The translations under genes were made by a program, and so were the position numbers. Shown here piece by piece: positions 1 through 7,247 of a DNA stretch of 11,406 nucleotides. Position 1 is the stretch's first letter. The number at the start of each line of letters is the position of its first letter. The notes under the pieces are model-generated. The model did no database searches. It was not told where the DNA came from and worked only from the letters and a program-made list of their open reading frames with translations. Source of the DNA: Candidatus Omnitrophota bacterium (GTDB lineage: Bacteria > Omnitrophota > Gorgyraeia > Gygaellales > Profunditerraquicolaceae); the NCBI GenBank assembly GCA_016867005.1, contig VGKM01000029.1, positions 1 to 11,406 of the forward strand. The letters run 5' to 3'.

Positions 1-15
1 CAGTTAAAAACACGT

Positions 16-34
16 TTAAACCTACGAGGTTTAA
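16..34 (-). terminator. Weak hairpin after the aldolase gene, possible operon terminator
   Basis: A perfect 8-bp inverted repeat (TTAAACCT / AGGTTTAA) with a 3-nt loop lies 12 nt beyond the aldolase stop codon. On the minus strand it is followed, after about 5 nt, by a run of five T. The stem is AT-rich and the T run is short and offset, so it would be a poor intrinsic terminator. It could instead be a spacer structure before another gene lying off the window. Seen in sequence; the function is inferred. Confidence 0.35.
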
Positions 35-46
35 TATGGCCCCCGG

Positions 47-1372
47 CTAATCCGCTCCCTCTCCGTCATGCACGACGCCGGACCCTTCTTTCGGCTTACG
101 CACAATCACTCTTTTTAAAGTGACAAATTTATCTACCAACTCTTTATTATTCAGGTTATTCAGCTGCTTGAAGAGAAAATCAAATTTGGCCTCGATTTCC
201 GCGGCGATCTTATCGCGCACATCCTCAGGCATGCCCATGATCTCTTTCTTAAACGGGCCAAGCGCTTTCTTGCGCGTTTTATAATAAAACTGCTCCTCGC
301 TTTCGCCTTCTTTTCTTTCCGAGGCGGCATTTACTTTTAACCATTCATACATTCTTTCCTTAAGGCCCTTGGGGAAATGCAGGCTGTCAAACATCATATT
401 CTGGAAACCCGTTGCCAAATGCACTTCACAGGCGCCTGATTCGGCAAACTTATGGAATGCCTCATCCGGCAGGGTGGATGCGCCGTGCTGCACAGCACCC
501 GCTATGCCGTATTCTTTCCTGCCGATCTCCGAGATCACCTTTAAAACATCAAAATCAAGTTTTACCTGCGCGATCGTCCCGTCGGCAAGCACAACGCCGC
601 CGTGGCTTGTGCCTGTCTGGACGCTGATTTTACTGATGCCGGTTTTTCCTTTGCGCAGCTTCTCTTTAAAACCCTCCATAAATGCGCGGAAATCCTCGGG
701 TGTCGAGTTCTGATGCCCCACTTCGCCGATCTCCCCGCCCACCGATACTTCGATACCGCGCGGCTGTATTTTCCTGATAAACTGCGTAAGTTTTGCGCAG
801 ATCTCATAATTTAATTTCTGTTGTTTCTTTATGTCTTTCTTGGAAAGGTCGACCATAGTCGAAGAATCGATATCAATATTGTAGAAACCTGCCTCCACCG
901 CGTCTTTTATAAGCGCTTGCAAAGTTTCTAATTCCTTTTCAGCGTTCTCGTTGTATTTTTTAAGATTAACCTGCGTGTGGTCTGCCTGGATAAAGACCGG
1001 CCCCTTGTAATCTTCTTTAATCGCCGCTGCAAGCACGACTGAAGCAAATTCAACCGGGATTTGCGCGGTGTACCCCATCTCTGATTTGGCGATCTCAAAA
1101 ATAAAAGCGCCTGAGTTGTTCTTTTTGGCAACGCGGAATATTGCCCGCGCCAGGTCATAAGTCATGCTTCTTAAATTTATCGCCGGCACCGTAAAACCGC
1201 CGCATTCTCCGCGGCCCATTGCCATATAAAGCTCATGTATGCTTGAAGGATAAATACCTTTTTTATACGCAAGGCCGAGTATCTTTTTGCCAAGTTCGCT
1301 CTTTGCGTTTGCGTCGTCATTCATTATTAATTCAAAGGCAATTTGCTCCACATCTTGAGGCCGTCTTCCCAT
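47..1372 (-). CDS. Class II fructose-bisphosphate aldolase-like protein, long divergent form
   Basis: Probable cytosolic zinc-dependent aldolase interconverting fructose 1,6-bisphosphate with glyceraldehyde 3-phosphate and DHAP. At 441 residues it is longer than the usual 280-360, with about 50 extra residues before the barrel and a charged helical tail of about 100 residues. The metal and catalytic set can be followed: ADH at 130-132 (His132 as ligand, Asp131 as likely acid/base), GGEIGE at 212-217 (Glu214), GTSHGG at 254-259 (His257) and VQHGAST at 294-300 (His296). The late phosphate-binding segment, usually like KVNIDTD, reads EVHLATG at 316-322, so Lys, Asn and Asp are replaced. The start is supported by a GAGGAG-type site that overlaps the phosphofructokinase stop region 16 nt upstream. 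Placement directly after phosphofructokinase fits glycolysis. A related ketose- or deoxysugar-phosphate substrate is possible. Family is sure, exact substrate is not. Confidence 0.85.
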   Translation of the reverse strand: MGRRPQDVEQIAFELIMNDDANAKSELGKKILGLAYKKGIYPSSIHELYMAMGRGECGGFTVPAINLRSMTYDLARAIFRVAKKNNSGAFIFEIAKSEMGYTAQIPVEFASVVLAAAIKEDYKGPVFIQADHTQVNLKKYNENAEKELETLQALIKDAVEAGFYNIDIDSSTMVDLSKKDIKKQQKLNYEICAKLTQFIRKIQPRGIEVSVGGEIGEVGHQNSTPEDFRAFMEGFKEKLRKGKTGISKISVQTGTSHGGVVLADGTIAQVKLDFDVLKVISEIGRKEYGIAGAVQHGASTLPDEAFHKFAESGACEVHLATGFQNMMFDSLHFPKGLKERMYEWLKVNAASERKEGESEEQFYYKTRKKALGPFKKEIMGMPEDVRDKIAAEIEAKFDFLFKQLNNLNNKELVDKFVTLKRVIVRKPKEGSGVVHDGEGAD

Positions 1373-1388
1373 TTTTGTTGTCTCCTCT

Positions 1389-2348
1389 CTAGCTAAGGTC
1401 CCTGATTAATTGGCACATATGCATGATCTTCAGTTCTTTCTTCTGAATCGCCGTTTCAAAATCAACTAATGTGATCTTATTGCAACACAACCCGACTGCC
1501 TTATCGGTTTCGCCCTTTAATAAGCTGTCTACTGCGGCTTTACCTAAATTAAGGGCAAGGTCTCTGCTAAAAGCCGTTGGCCTGCCGCCTCTTTGCACAT
1601 GGCCCAGGACTACTGCCCTTGTTTCAAGAGAGGTCATCTCGGTGATCTTTCTGCAAATATCTTCCGCATTGCCTGCGCCTTCGGCAACAACGATAATCCA
1701 GCTTATTTTTCCTTTTAGGTTGCCCTCAACAATATCCTGGCAGATCTCTTCCAGGTCAATTTTTCTCTCCGGGATCATTACCTCTTCACAGCCGCCTGCC
1801 AGGGCAACTGTAAGCGCGATAAAGCCGCAGTCCCTGCCCATAACCTCAACGACAAAGATCCTCTCCATGCTTGTTGCGGTATCGCGGATCTTATCTATCG
1901 CATCAAGGGCGGTATTAATAGCGGTATCTGCCCCGATAGTCACATCAATGCCGTTAACATCGTTATCAATGGATGCGGCAATGCCGATAGAGGGGACTTT
2001 AAAATTTTTATAAAACGCATGCGCCGCGGCAAAGCTGCCGTTTCCGCCTATGACTACCAGGCCGTCGATTGCGTATTTCTTTATAGTGTTGTATGCCCGC
2101 TCCTGGCCTTCTTTTAAGAAAAAATCCTGGCAGCGCGCTGTCTTTAATATGGTGCCGCCCTGGTTAATGATCCCCGATACAGAACGGTGGTCCATAACTT
2201 TTATATCTTCGTTAATAAGCCCCAGCCACCCGCGGGATACGCCCATTACCTCAAGGCCATTCTTTATCCCGTAACGGACGACAGAACGGATCGCCGGGTT
2301 CATCCCGGGAGCATCTCCCCCGGTAGTTAACACTGCTATTCTTTTCAT
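1389..2348 (-). CDS. pfkA: 6-phosphofructokinase, ATP-type with Asn at the Mg-binding position
   Basis: Phosphorylates fructose 6-phosphate to fructose 1,6-bisphosphate. At 319 residues it has the length of the bacterial PfkA subunit. Visible motifs: TGGDAPGMN at 9-17, the effector-site arginines in AIRSVVR at 19-25, the fructose-6-phosphate Arg in TAR at 70-72, SIDND at 126-130 with the catalytic base Asp128, VEVMGR at 167-172, Glu223, ETR at 242-244 and GHVQRGG at 249-255. The nucleotide loop reads GGNGS at 101-105. Gly104 and Ala125 (where PPi enzymes have Asp and Lys) favour ATP, but residue 103, normally the Mg-coordinating Asp, is Asn. The start has a GGAAGG site 5 nt upstream. It follows the DUF4139 gene by 12 nt and precedes the aldolase by 16 nt, so two successive glycolytic steps are adjacent. 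Phosphoryl donor preference is inferred. Confidence 0.93.
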   Translation of the reverse strand: MKRIAVLTTGGDAPGMNPAIRSVVRYGIKNGLEVMGVSRGWLGLINEDIKVMDHRSVSGIINQGGTILKTARCQDFFLKEGQERAYNTIKKYAIDGLVVIGGNGSFAAAHAFYKNFKVPSIGIAASIDNDVNGIDVTIGADTAINTALDAIDKIRDTATSMERIFVVEVMGRDCGFIALTVALAGGCEEVMIPERKIDLEEICQDIVEGNLKGKISWIIVVAEGAGNAEDICRKITEMTSLETRAVVLGHVQRGGRPTAFSRDLALNLGKAAVDSLLKGETDKAVGLCCNKITLVDFETAIQKKELKIMHMCQLIRDLS

Positions 2349-2360
2349 AGATGCCTTCCG

Positions 2361-4028
2361 TTATATACCTTCAACCTGCATATCACGCGGATGCTCGACT
2401 ATAAAATTATAAATGATCTCCTGCTTCTGCCGCGGGTCAAGCTCCAGTTCCCAGCGCCAAACGCCCTTTCTGTCTTTCCAGTCCTTATCTTTCGGCTCTA
2501 AACTCACCTCGCCCGTCTTTACCTTGATTTTATCGTTTTCCGAGACCGGCATTGCCTCAAACAATAATACCTTGATCTTCCTGTTCTTATAATTCTCAAT
2601 GGTGATCTTGTATTTAAAGCTGGTCTTGCGCGTAGGCGAAGGTATGCCCGCTATCAAGACATCGTCGACTTTCTTTGTAATCTGTTCGCGCTTGACTTTT
2701 ACGCTCTCATCTACGCCCAGATAAAGGTCAAATTCTTCCTGCGGCCCGATATTGTCAATACTGGATGAGCCGACAAAATCACCATCTAAGAATATATTGA
2801 CCCTGCCCGCTAATAACTGCAGGCCGGGCGCATTCATAACCCTGCTGCCTAAGTATGCATTAGGCACTGCGCGCGGGAAAGTGGAATATTCAAAATCCGC
2901 CTTCAATACCTGCGTTGATACAGGCAGCTTATGCTCTGAGCCGTCGGATTTAATATTTGCTTTCTTGGGGAGCTTATAAACAACAGCTATGCCTTTTTCT
3001 TCTGCCTGCGCATATTTTTCTTCTTTTACTGCCGGAGCGCCGGAAGCCCGCGCTGCTCCATCAAGCTCATCTGTGTAAAATGCCTCATACTGCATTCCTA
3101 TTTGGGACTTAGCCAATCCTTTATCAAAATGCCTCTTTTGCGGCATAAACGGCCTTAAAAACCACGGGGCCACATAAGGCATTCTTCCGCCTATGGCGGG
3201 CTTTGCCGTTGACAAAGAAACCTGCACGTCCTGCCAATCTTCGCCTGTTCTCTGGCTGAGTATGCCGTATGAAACAAGCTCAACTTCTGATTTTTCAAAA
3301 TTTGCCCGGGCATCATATACCGGCGACCAATACGCCCCCTGTACTAAATAGGAAACGCTTAAATTAAATTCCTGCGCTTTTAAAACTTCCAGGTCCACGA
3401 CAATAGAACTTTTTATTTTCTTGTTTACACCGGAAACCTCGGCGTATTCCCGCGTCAAGGCATCGAGTTTTTTATTTAGTTCCCGCGATGCCAATTCCGC
3501 ATTCATCAAAGACGCCGCATTTTCCTTTAAGCGCGTATCCAGGAATTTCAGGGTATCATCCAGGTCTTTAGCCGGAGGCATCCTGGTAACAAGGTCCTTG
3601 GGAATCTGGCCGGCGGAAAACAACCTTACGGAATCCAGGAAGCTTTTTTCATCCCTTAAAACCGCTTTGAGGTCGTTTTGCGCCCTGATACTGTCTTTAG
3701 TCCTTTCAATATCCCCGGCCAATAGCTTGATGCGTTCAGAAGAGGCCTCTTTAAGGAATTCTTTTTTTATTTGCGCGCCATAAAGCTGGACTTGCGGATT
3801 ATTCTCTGCGGAAACTTTCAACGAATTCTCATCTATTTCCGGGATTATGCCCGGGAATATGACTTTATGCTCTCCGGGGTTCAACTTTATTAGAGCAACC
3901 CTTGTGATCATAGCAGAGCCGGGGAAAATTGTGGCCTCAGTGATCTTTGAATCTATGGCAACATCCTGGGCAAAGACCATCCCGTAAATAAAGGTAGAAA
4001 AAACAGCCGCAAGCAAGGCCCTCTTCAT
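2361..4028 (-). CDS. Secreted DUF4139/DUF4140 protein, mucoidy inhibitor MuiA-like
   Basis: Exported or envelope protein of unknown biochemical role. The family is named after a Xanthomonas/Serratia-type mucoidy inhibitor; no enzymatic motif is visible. Read from the ATG at 4028 it has 555 residues: a signal peptide (MKR, then a hydrophobic stretch ending in VFA before QD at about 20-22), a DUF4140-like N-terminal beta region (about 28-90), a long charged coiled-coil region (about 88-215), and a DUF4139 beta-rich region (about 220-548) with the signatures GAYWSPVYDAR at 231-241 and RTGEDWQDV at 260-268. An in-frame ATG at 4061 would overlap ahcY and put 11 polar residues before the signal peptide. 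The 4028 start is preferred because it exposes the signal peptide and follows a G-rich site. No transmembrane anchor is seen at the C-terminus. It lies between ahcY and pfkA with gaps of 14 and 12 nt. Confidence 0.85.
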   Translation of the reverse strand: MKRALLAAVFSTFIYGMVFAQDVAIDSKITEATIFPGSAMITRVALIKLNPGEHKVIFPGIIPEIDENSLKVSAENNPQVQLYGAQIKKEFLKEASSERIKLLAGDIERTKDSIRAQNDLKAVLRDEKSFLDSVRLFSAGQIPKDLVTRMPPAKDLDDTLKFLDTRLKENAASLMNAELASRELNKKLDALTREYAEVSGVNKKIKSSIVVDLEVLKAQEFNLSVSYLVQGAYWSPVYDARANFEKSEVELVSYGILSQRTGEDWQDVQVSLSTAKPAIGGRMPYVAPWFLRPFMPQKRHFDKGLAKSQIGMQYEAFYTDELDGAARASGAPAVKEEKYAQAEEKGIAVVYKLPKKANIKSDGSEHKLPVSTQVLKADFEYSTFPRAVPNAYLGSRVMNAPGLQLLAGRVNIFLDGDFVGSSSIDNIGPQEEFDLYLGVDESVKVKREQITKKVDDVLIAGIPSPTRKTSFKYKITIENYKNRKIKVLLFEAMPVSENDKIKVKTGEVSLEPKDKDWKDRKGVWRWELELDPRQKQEIIYNFIVEHPRDMQVEGI

Positions 4029-4030
4029 AG

Positions 4031-4044
4031 CCCCCCCTTTTTTT
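4031..4044 (-). promoter_or_regulatory. A7G7 homopolymer tract forming the ribosome binding site of the DUF4139 gene
   Basis: On the minus strand seven A are followed by seven G, then CT and the ATG at 4028. The tract begins within the ahcY stop codon (TAA). It is the only purine-rich site before this start, so it decides the start choice. It pairs with the anti-Shine-Dalgarno only through a G-U wobble at its centre. Two adjoining homopolymers make it a plausible slippage site. Confidence 0.6.
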
Positions 4045-5299
4045 AGGTGCCGATTTCCCAACTCGACAAATATCTCTTCTGCTCTTCTGTCAGCACATCT
4101 ATCTTGATCCCCATTGACTTTAATTTCAAGTCGGCGATCTTCTCGTCAATCTCATCAGGGACCTTATAAACATTCTTTTTGATCTTCTTATAGCTCTTTG
4201 CCAAATATTCCGCGCCCAGCGCCTGGTTCGCGAACGACATATCCATGACCTGCGCAGGATGCCCTTCTGCTGCGGCAAGATTGATCAATCTTCCTTCTCC
4301 TAAAAGATAGATTTTGCGCCCGTTCTTTAAAATATGCTCCACGGTAAAATCGCGGATTATTTTTTTCTTTCTGGTCAATCTTTCCAGGGCCTCGATCTCA
4401 AGTTCAACGTTAAAATGCCCCGAATTGCATACTATAGCGCCGTCTTTCATCGCGGCAAAATGCTCTCCGCGGATGACATTGATATCGCCTGTAACAGTGA
4501 CAAAAATATCGCCGGTTGCGGCTGCTTCCTTGATCGGCATCACACGGAACCCGTCCATCGTCGCCTCTAACCCGCGCAGCGGGTCGACTTCTACAACAAT
4601 GACTTTAGCGCCGAGGCCGTTTGCGCGCATCGCTACACCCTTGCCGCACCAGCCGTAGCCGCAGACCACGAAATTGCTGCCGGCAACCAGTTTATTTGTA
4701 GCGCGCACAATACCGTCAATGGTCGACTGTCCTGTGCCGTAACGGTTGTCAAAAAGATGTTTTGTCAGGGCATCGTTTACCGCAATGATCGGATAACGCA
4801 ATTTTCCCTGCGCTGCCAATGCCTTAAGCCGGATCACCCCGGTAGTCGTCTCTTCGGTGCCGCCGATAATATTAGCATGCATGGAAACCGGGCGCTGATG
4901 GATCGAACTTACAAGGTCGGCTCCGTCATCCATGGTGATATCTGGCTTTGCTGCCAGCACGGATTCAATATGTTTGTAATAGGTCTTTGTATTTTCGCCT
5001 TTAATGGAAAAAACCGATATCTTAAGGTTTTTTGCCAATGATGCCGCAACGTCATCCTGGGTCGACAAAGGGTTTGATGCGCATAAATAAATTTCCGCAC
5101 CGCCCAGTTTTAATACTTCCATCAGGACGCCGGTTTCGGTTGTTACGTGCAGGCAAGCGGCTACCTTCTTGCCTTTTAAAGGCATTTCTTTTTTGAAGCG
5201 CCCGGCGATCAAGCTTAGAACAGGCATGTTGTTGCGCGCCCATTCGATACGTAACGCGCCTTTCTTGGCTAATTTGATATCTTTAATATCATAATGCAT
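4043..5299 (-). CDS. ahcY: Adenosylhomocysteinase (S-adenosylhomocysteine hydrolase), short form
   Basis: NAD-dependent cytosolic enzyme that splits S-adenosylhomocysteine into adenosine and homocysteine, removing the product of methylation. Key positions are visible: LHVTTETG at 50-57 with His51, DDGADL at 124-129 with Asp125, EETTTG at 149-154 with Glu150, Lys180 and Asp184 around TKHLFDNRYG, the NAD-binding GYGWCGKG at 214-221, NSGHFN at 292-297 with His295, and GHPAQVMDMSFANQAL at 346-361. The 418-residue chain ends in SSWEIGT, as in Thermotoga and archaeal relatives, and lacks the C-terminal Lys/Tyr segment that reaches into the neighbouring subunit's NAD site in the eukaryotic and many bacterial forms. 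The start has an AAGGAGA site. It begins 9 nt after metK, completing the two-enzyme SAM cycle. S-inosylhomocysteine, used by one archaeal relative, is a less likely substrate. Confidence 0.96.
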   Translation of the reverse strand: MHYDIKDIKLAKKGALRIEWARNNMPVLSLIAGRFKKEMPLKGKKVAACLHVTTETGVLMEVLKLGGAEIYLCASNPLSTQDDVAASLAKNLKISVFSIKGENTKTYYKHIESVLAAKPDITMDDGADLVSSIHQRPVSMHANIIGGTEETTTGVIRLKALAAQGKLRYPIIAVNDALTKHLFDNRYGTGQSTIDGIVRATNKLVAGSNFVVCGYGWCGKGVAMRANGLGAKVIVVEVDPLRGLEATMDGFRVMPIKEAAATGDIFVTVTGDINVIRGEHFAAMKDGAIVCNSGHFNVELEIEALERLTRKKKIIRDFTVEHILKNGRKIYLLGEGRLINLAAAEGHPAQVMDMSFANQALGAEYLAKSYKKIKKNVYKVPDEIDEKIADLKLKSMGIKIDVLTEEQKRYLSSWEIGT

Positions 5300-5308
5300 G
5301 AAATCTCC

Positions 5309-6481
5309 TTATATTTTTCCCGCTGCTTTTTTCAGGATCACTGCCTTATTTGTATTTTCCCAGGTAAAGTCCGATTCGTTCCTGCCAAAATGCCCGAAAC
5401 ATGCGGTCTTCCTGTAAATCGGGCGCAGCAGATCAAGAGAATTGATTATCCCCCTCGGAGTCAGGTCGAAATTCTCGCGGATAAGCTGCACTATTTTTTC
5501 ATCGGATATCTTTCCCGTCCCGTAGGCGTTAACAAAAACCGATAAGGGCTCCGCATACCCGATTACATAAGAAAGCTGGACCATTAATTCATCCGCCAGC
5601 CCCGCAGCAACAATGTTTTTAGCGATATAACGGCACATATAAGCAGCCGAACGGTCGACTTTAGTCGGGTCCTTGCCGGAAAATGCCCCTCCGCCGTGCG
5701 GAACGCTTCCGCCATAAGTATCGACAATGATCTTTCTCCCGGTCATGCCTGTATCTGACTGCGGCCCGCCGATAATGAATTTACCGGTCTGATTAACGTA
5801 ATATTTTGTATCCTTATCTATCCAGCCCTTTAATATCGGCTTTGCAACGACATCGATTATTTCCTGGCGCGCTTTTTGAGTGATGTGTTTCCCTGTTTTA
5901 TCCAGGATCTCATGCGTATGCTGGCATGCCAAGACAACAGAATCAATGCGCTTGGCTATCCCGTTATGATATTCAAAAGTAACCTGGGATTTACAATCAG
6001 GCCCCAAATATTTCAAAATACTTTCTTCGCGGACCTGGCTCATGCGTTTCACCAGCTTATGCGCAAAAGTGATCGGCAGCGGCATCAACTCTTCGGTCTC
6101 GCGGCAGGCATACCCGAACATAATCCCCTGGTCCCCTGCTCCGCCGGTATTAACACCCTGTGCGATATCGGGCGACTGCGAATTTATCGTATTAATGATC
6201 GCGCAGGTCTCATAATCAAAGCCATATTTAGGATGAGTGTAGCCGATTTCCTTTATGATTCTGCGTGCCAGTTTCTGTATGTCAACATAAGCGGTGGTCG
6301 TGATCTCACCGCCCACGATCAAAAGCCCCATGGTTACGTAGGTTTCGCAGGCAACCCTGCTTCTTTCTTTATTAGGATCAAGCTTTAAGACCTCATCCAA
6401 TACTCCGTCTGAGATCTGGTCGCATACCTTATCCGGGTGCCCTGTGCCTACCGACTCGGAAGTAAAAAAATGTTTCCGCAT
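5309..6481 (-). CDS. metK: S-adenosylmethionine synthetase
   Basis: Makes S-adenosylmethionine from ATP and methionine in the cytosol. The length (390 residues) is typical for bacterial MetK. The three-domain protein shows ESVGTGHPDK at 9-18 (ATP and phosphate binding), NTGGAGDQG at 111-119 (the family hexapeptide GAGDQG), FIIGGPQSDTGMTGRKI at 235-251, and the glycine-rich P-loop-like GGGAFSGKDPTKVDRS at 263-278. The start is preceded by a strong AGGAGGA site 8 nt away. It lies 24 nt after the nucleotidyltransferase and 9 nt before ahcY. No SAM riboswitch-like element fits in the 24-nt gap, so expression would follow the whole operon. No key residue appears to be missing. Confidence 0.98.
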   Translation of the reverse strand: MRKHFFTSESVGTGHPDKVCDQISDGVLDEVLKLDPNKERSRVACETYVTMGLLIVGGEITTTAYVDIQKLARRIIKEIGYTHPKYGFDYETCAIINTINSQSPDIAQGVNTGGAGDQGIMFGYACRETEELMPLPITFAHKLVKRMSQVREESILKYLGPDCKSQVTFEYHNGIAKRIDSVVLACQHTHEILDKTGKHITQKARQEIIDVVAKPILKGWIDKDTKYYVNQTGKFIIGGPQSDTGMTGRKIIVDTYGGSVPHGGGAFSGKDPTKVDRSAAYMCRYIAKNIVAAGLADELMVQLSYVIGYAEPLSVFVNAYGTGKISDEKIVQLIRENFDLTPRGIINSLDLLRPIYRKTACFGHFGRNESDFTWENTNKAVILKKAAGKI

Positions 6482-6505
6482 TTTATTGTTCCTCCTGTTT
6501 TTTTG

Positions 6506-7240
6506 CTAAAAACTTGACTTTGCTTTTTTATAAAATTGCTTATCCCCGATATCAAACCACTTGCCTCTGAATATAAATCCGTAAATCGTATCTCTCTGCC
6601 TTAACCAATCTATATAAAAACCTGAAGCATCGGATTTATTTTTCTTTTCTTCTGTATATGTCTTCAGGAACCCAAGCTTTGCCTTAGGGAAAAAATAAAG
6701 GCACATTGCTACAAGCGCAGAATCCGGCTTTGCTGGCTTTTCTTTAAAATCAGCAACGGATGCGCCCGCCCCTAATTTGATCACTCCGTACCGGCTTGCC
6801 TGGCGCTTATATTTTAAGTCGTAAACGCCTAATGATGCGTGCGGCTTTTTCCTTTTGGAAAAATCAATAAAGCCCGCCAGGCCTCCGTCGAAAATATTGT
6901 CCCCTCCGATGACCAGAAGATCAGAGGATATTTTCTTCCTGGAAACAGCAAAATACATATCGCCGATCGCCCCGCGCCTGTCATCGAGGGTTTTAGTCAG
7001 GTCGTCAATGAGCGTAATGCGTTTCTTTGTCTTTTGCGTTTTTTTCCAGGATACGAACTTTGAATAAAATTTGCTGTTTGTGATGACAAAGATCTCGTCA
7101 ATCTCATCTATCTTATCAATCTTATCGACTATATAGTCGATTATGGGCTTTTTTCCTAATTTAAGGAGCGGTTTCGGAAAATGCTTTGTTAAAGGGTACA
7201 GCCGCGTGGCATAACCTGCAGCCAGAATCAATGATTTCAT
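6506..7240 (-). CDS. Sugar-phosphate nucleotidyltransferase (NTP_transferase family)
   Basis: Probably joins an NTP to a sugar 1-phosphate to make an NDP-sugar for glycan synthesis; the particular sugar and base are not readable from the sequence. The 244-residue single-domain protein shows the N-terminal loop LAAGYATRLYPLT at 6-18 (the usual GxGTRL is GYATRL here), FPKPLL at 21-26, the metal-binding GGDN at 112-115, SRYGVIKL at 149-156, FKEKPAKP at 165-172 with the substrate-contacting Lys168, and WFDIGD at 228-233. It is shorter than RfbA (about 290) and lacks any acyltransferase repeat region such as GlmU has. Residues 38-50 carry a repetitive IDK/IDE run encoded by 9-bp repeats. The start follows ptsI by 7 nt with a modest GGATAGAG site. 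It may supply envelope sugars, which would fit with YvcK and the exported DUF4139 protein, but that is inference. Confidence 0.85.
   Translation of the reverse strand: MKSLILAAGYATRLYPLTKHFPKPLLKLGKKPIIDYIVDKIDKIDEIDEIFVITNSKFYSKFVSWKKTQKTKKRITLIDDLTKTLDDRRGAIGDMYFAVSRKKISSDLLVIGGDNIFDGGLAGFIDFSKRKKPHASLGVYDLKYKRQASRYGVIKLGAGASVADFKEKPAKPDSALVAMCLYFFPKAKLGFLKTYTEEKKNKSDASGFYIDWLRQRDTIYGFIFRGKWFDIGDKQFYKKAKSSF
7092..7127 (-). repeat. Four imperfect 9-bp tandem repeats inside the nucleotidyltransferase gene
   Basis: The plus strand reads atctcgtca, atctcatct, atcttatca, atcttatcg in succession. On the coding strand each unit is three codons giving Ile-Asp-Glu or Ile-Asp-Lys, so the protein has an IDKIDKIDEIDEI run. 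Units differ at one to three bases. Confidence 0.75.
7124..7141. repeat. Perfect 18-bp palindrome in coding sequence
   Basis: The plus-strand sequence atcgactatatagtcgat equals its own reverse complement. It overlaps the last 9-bp repeat unit and encodes part of the segment IIDYIVDK of the nucleotidyltransferase. It contains no other visible motif and may be coincidence. Confidence 0.6.
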
Positions 7241-7247
7241 ATAAACT

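Noticed and set aside
369..713. Plus-strand open frame of 114 codons opposite the aldolase gene
   Set aside because: Lies entirely antisense to a well-supported gene, has no family signature, and reflects codon bias of the real gene. The same holds for the other plus-strand frames opposite ptsI, ahcY, metK, pfkA and yvcK.
4029..4061. Start of the DUF4139 gene at the upstream ATG (4061)
   Set aside because: It would overlap ahcY and place a charged 11-residue stretch before a clear signal peptide; the ATG at 4028 is better supported, though not proven.
6482..6505. Possible SAM riboswitch before metK
   Set aside because: Only 24 nt separate metK from the previous gene, too short for any SAM riboswitch class, and no such element is recognisable in the operon leader.
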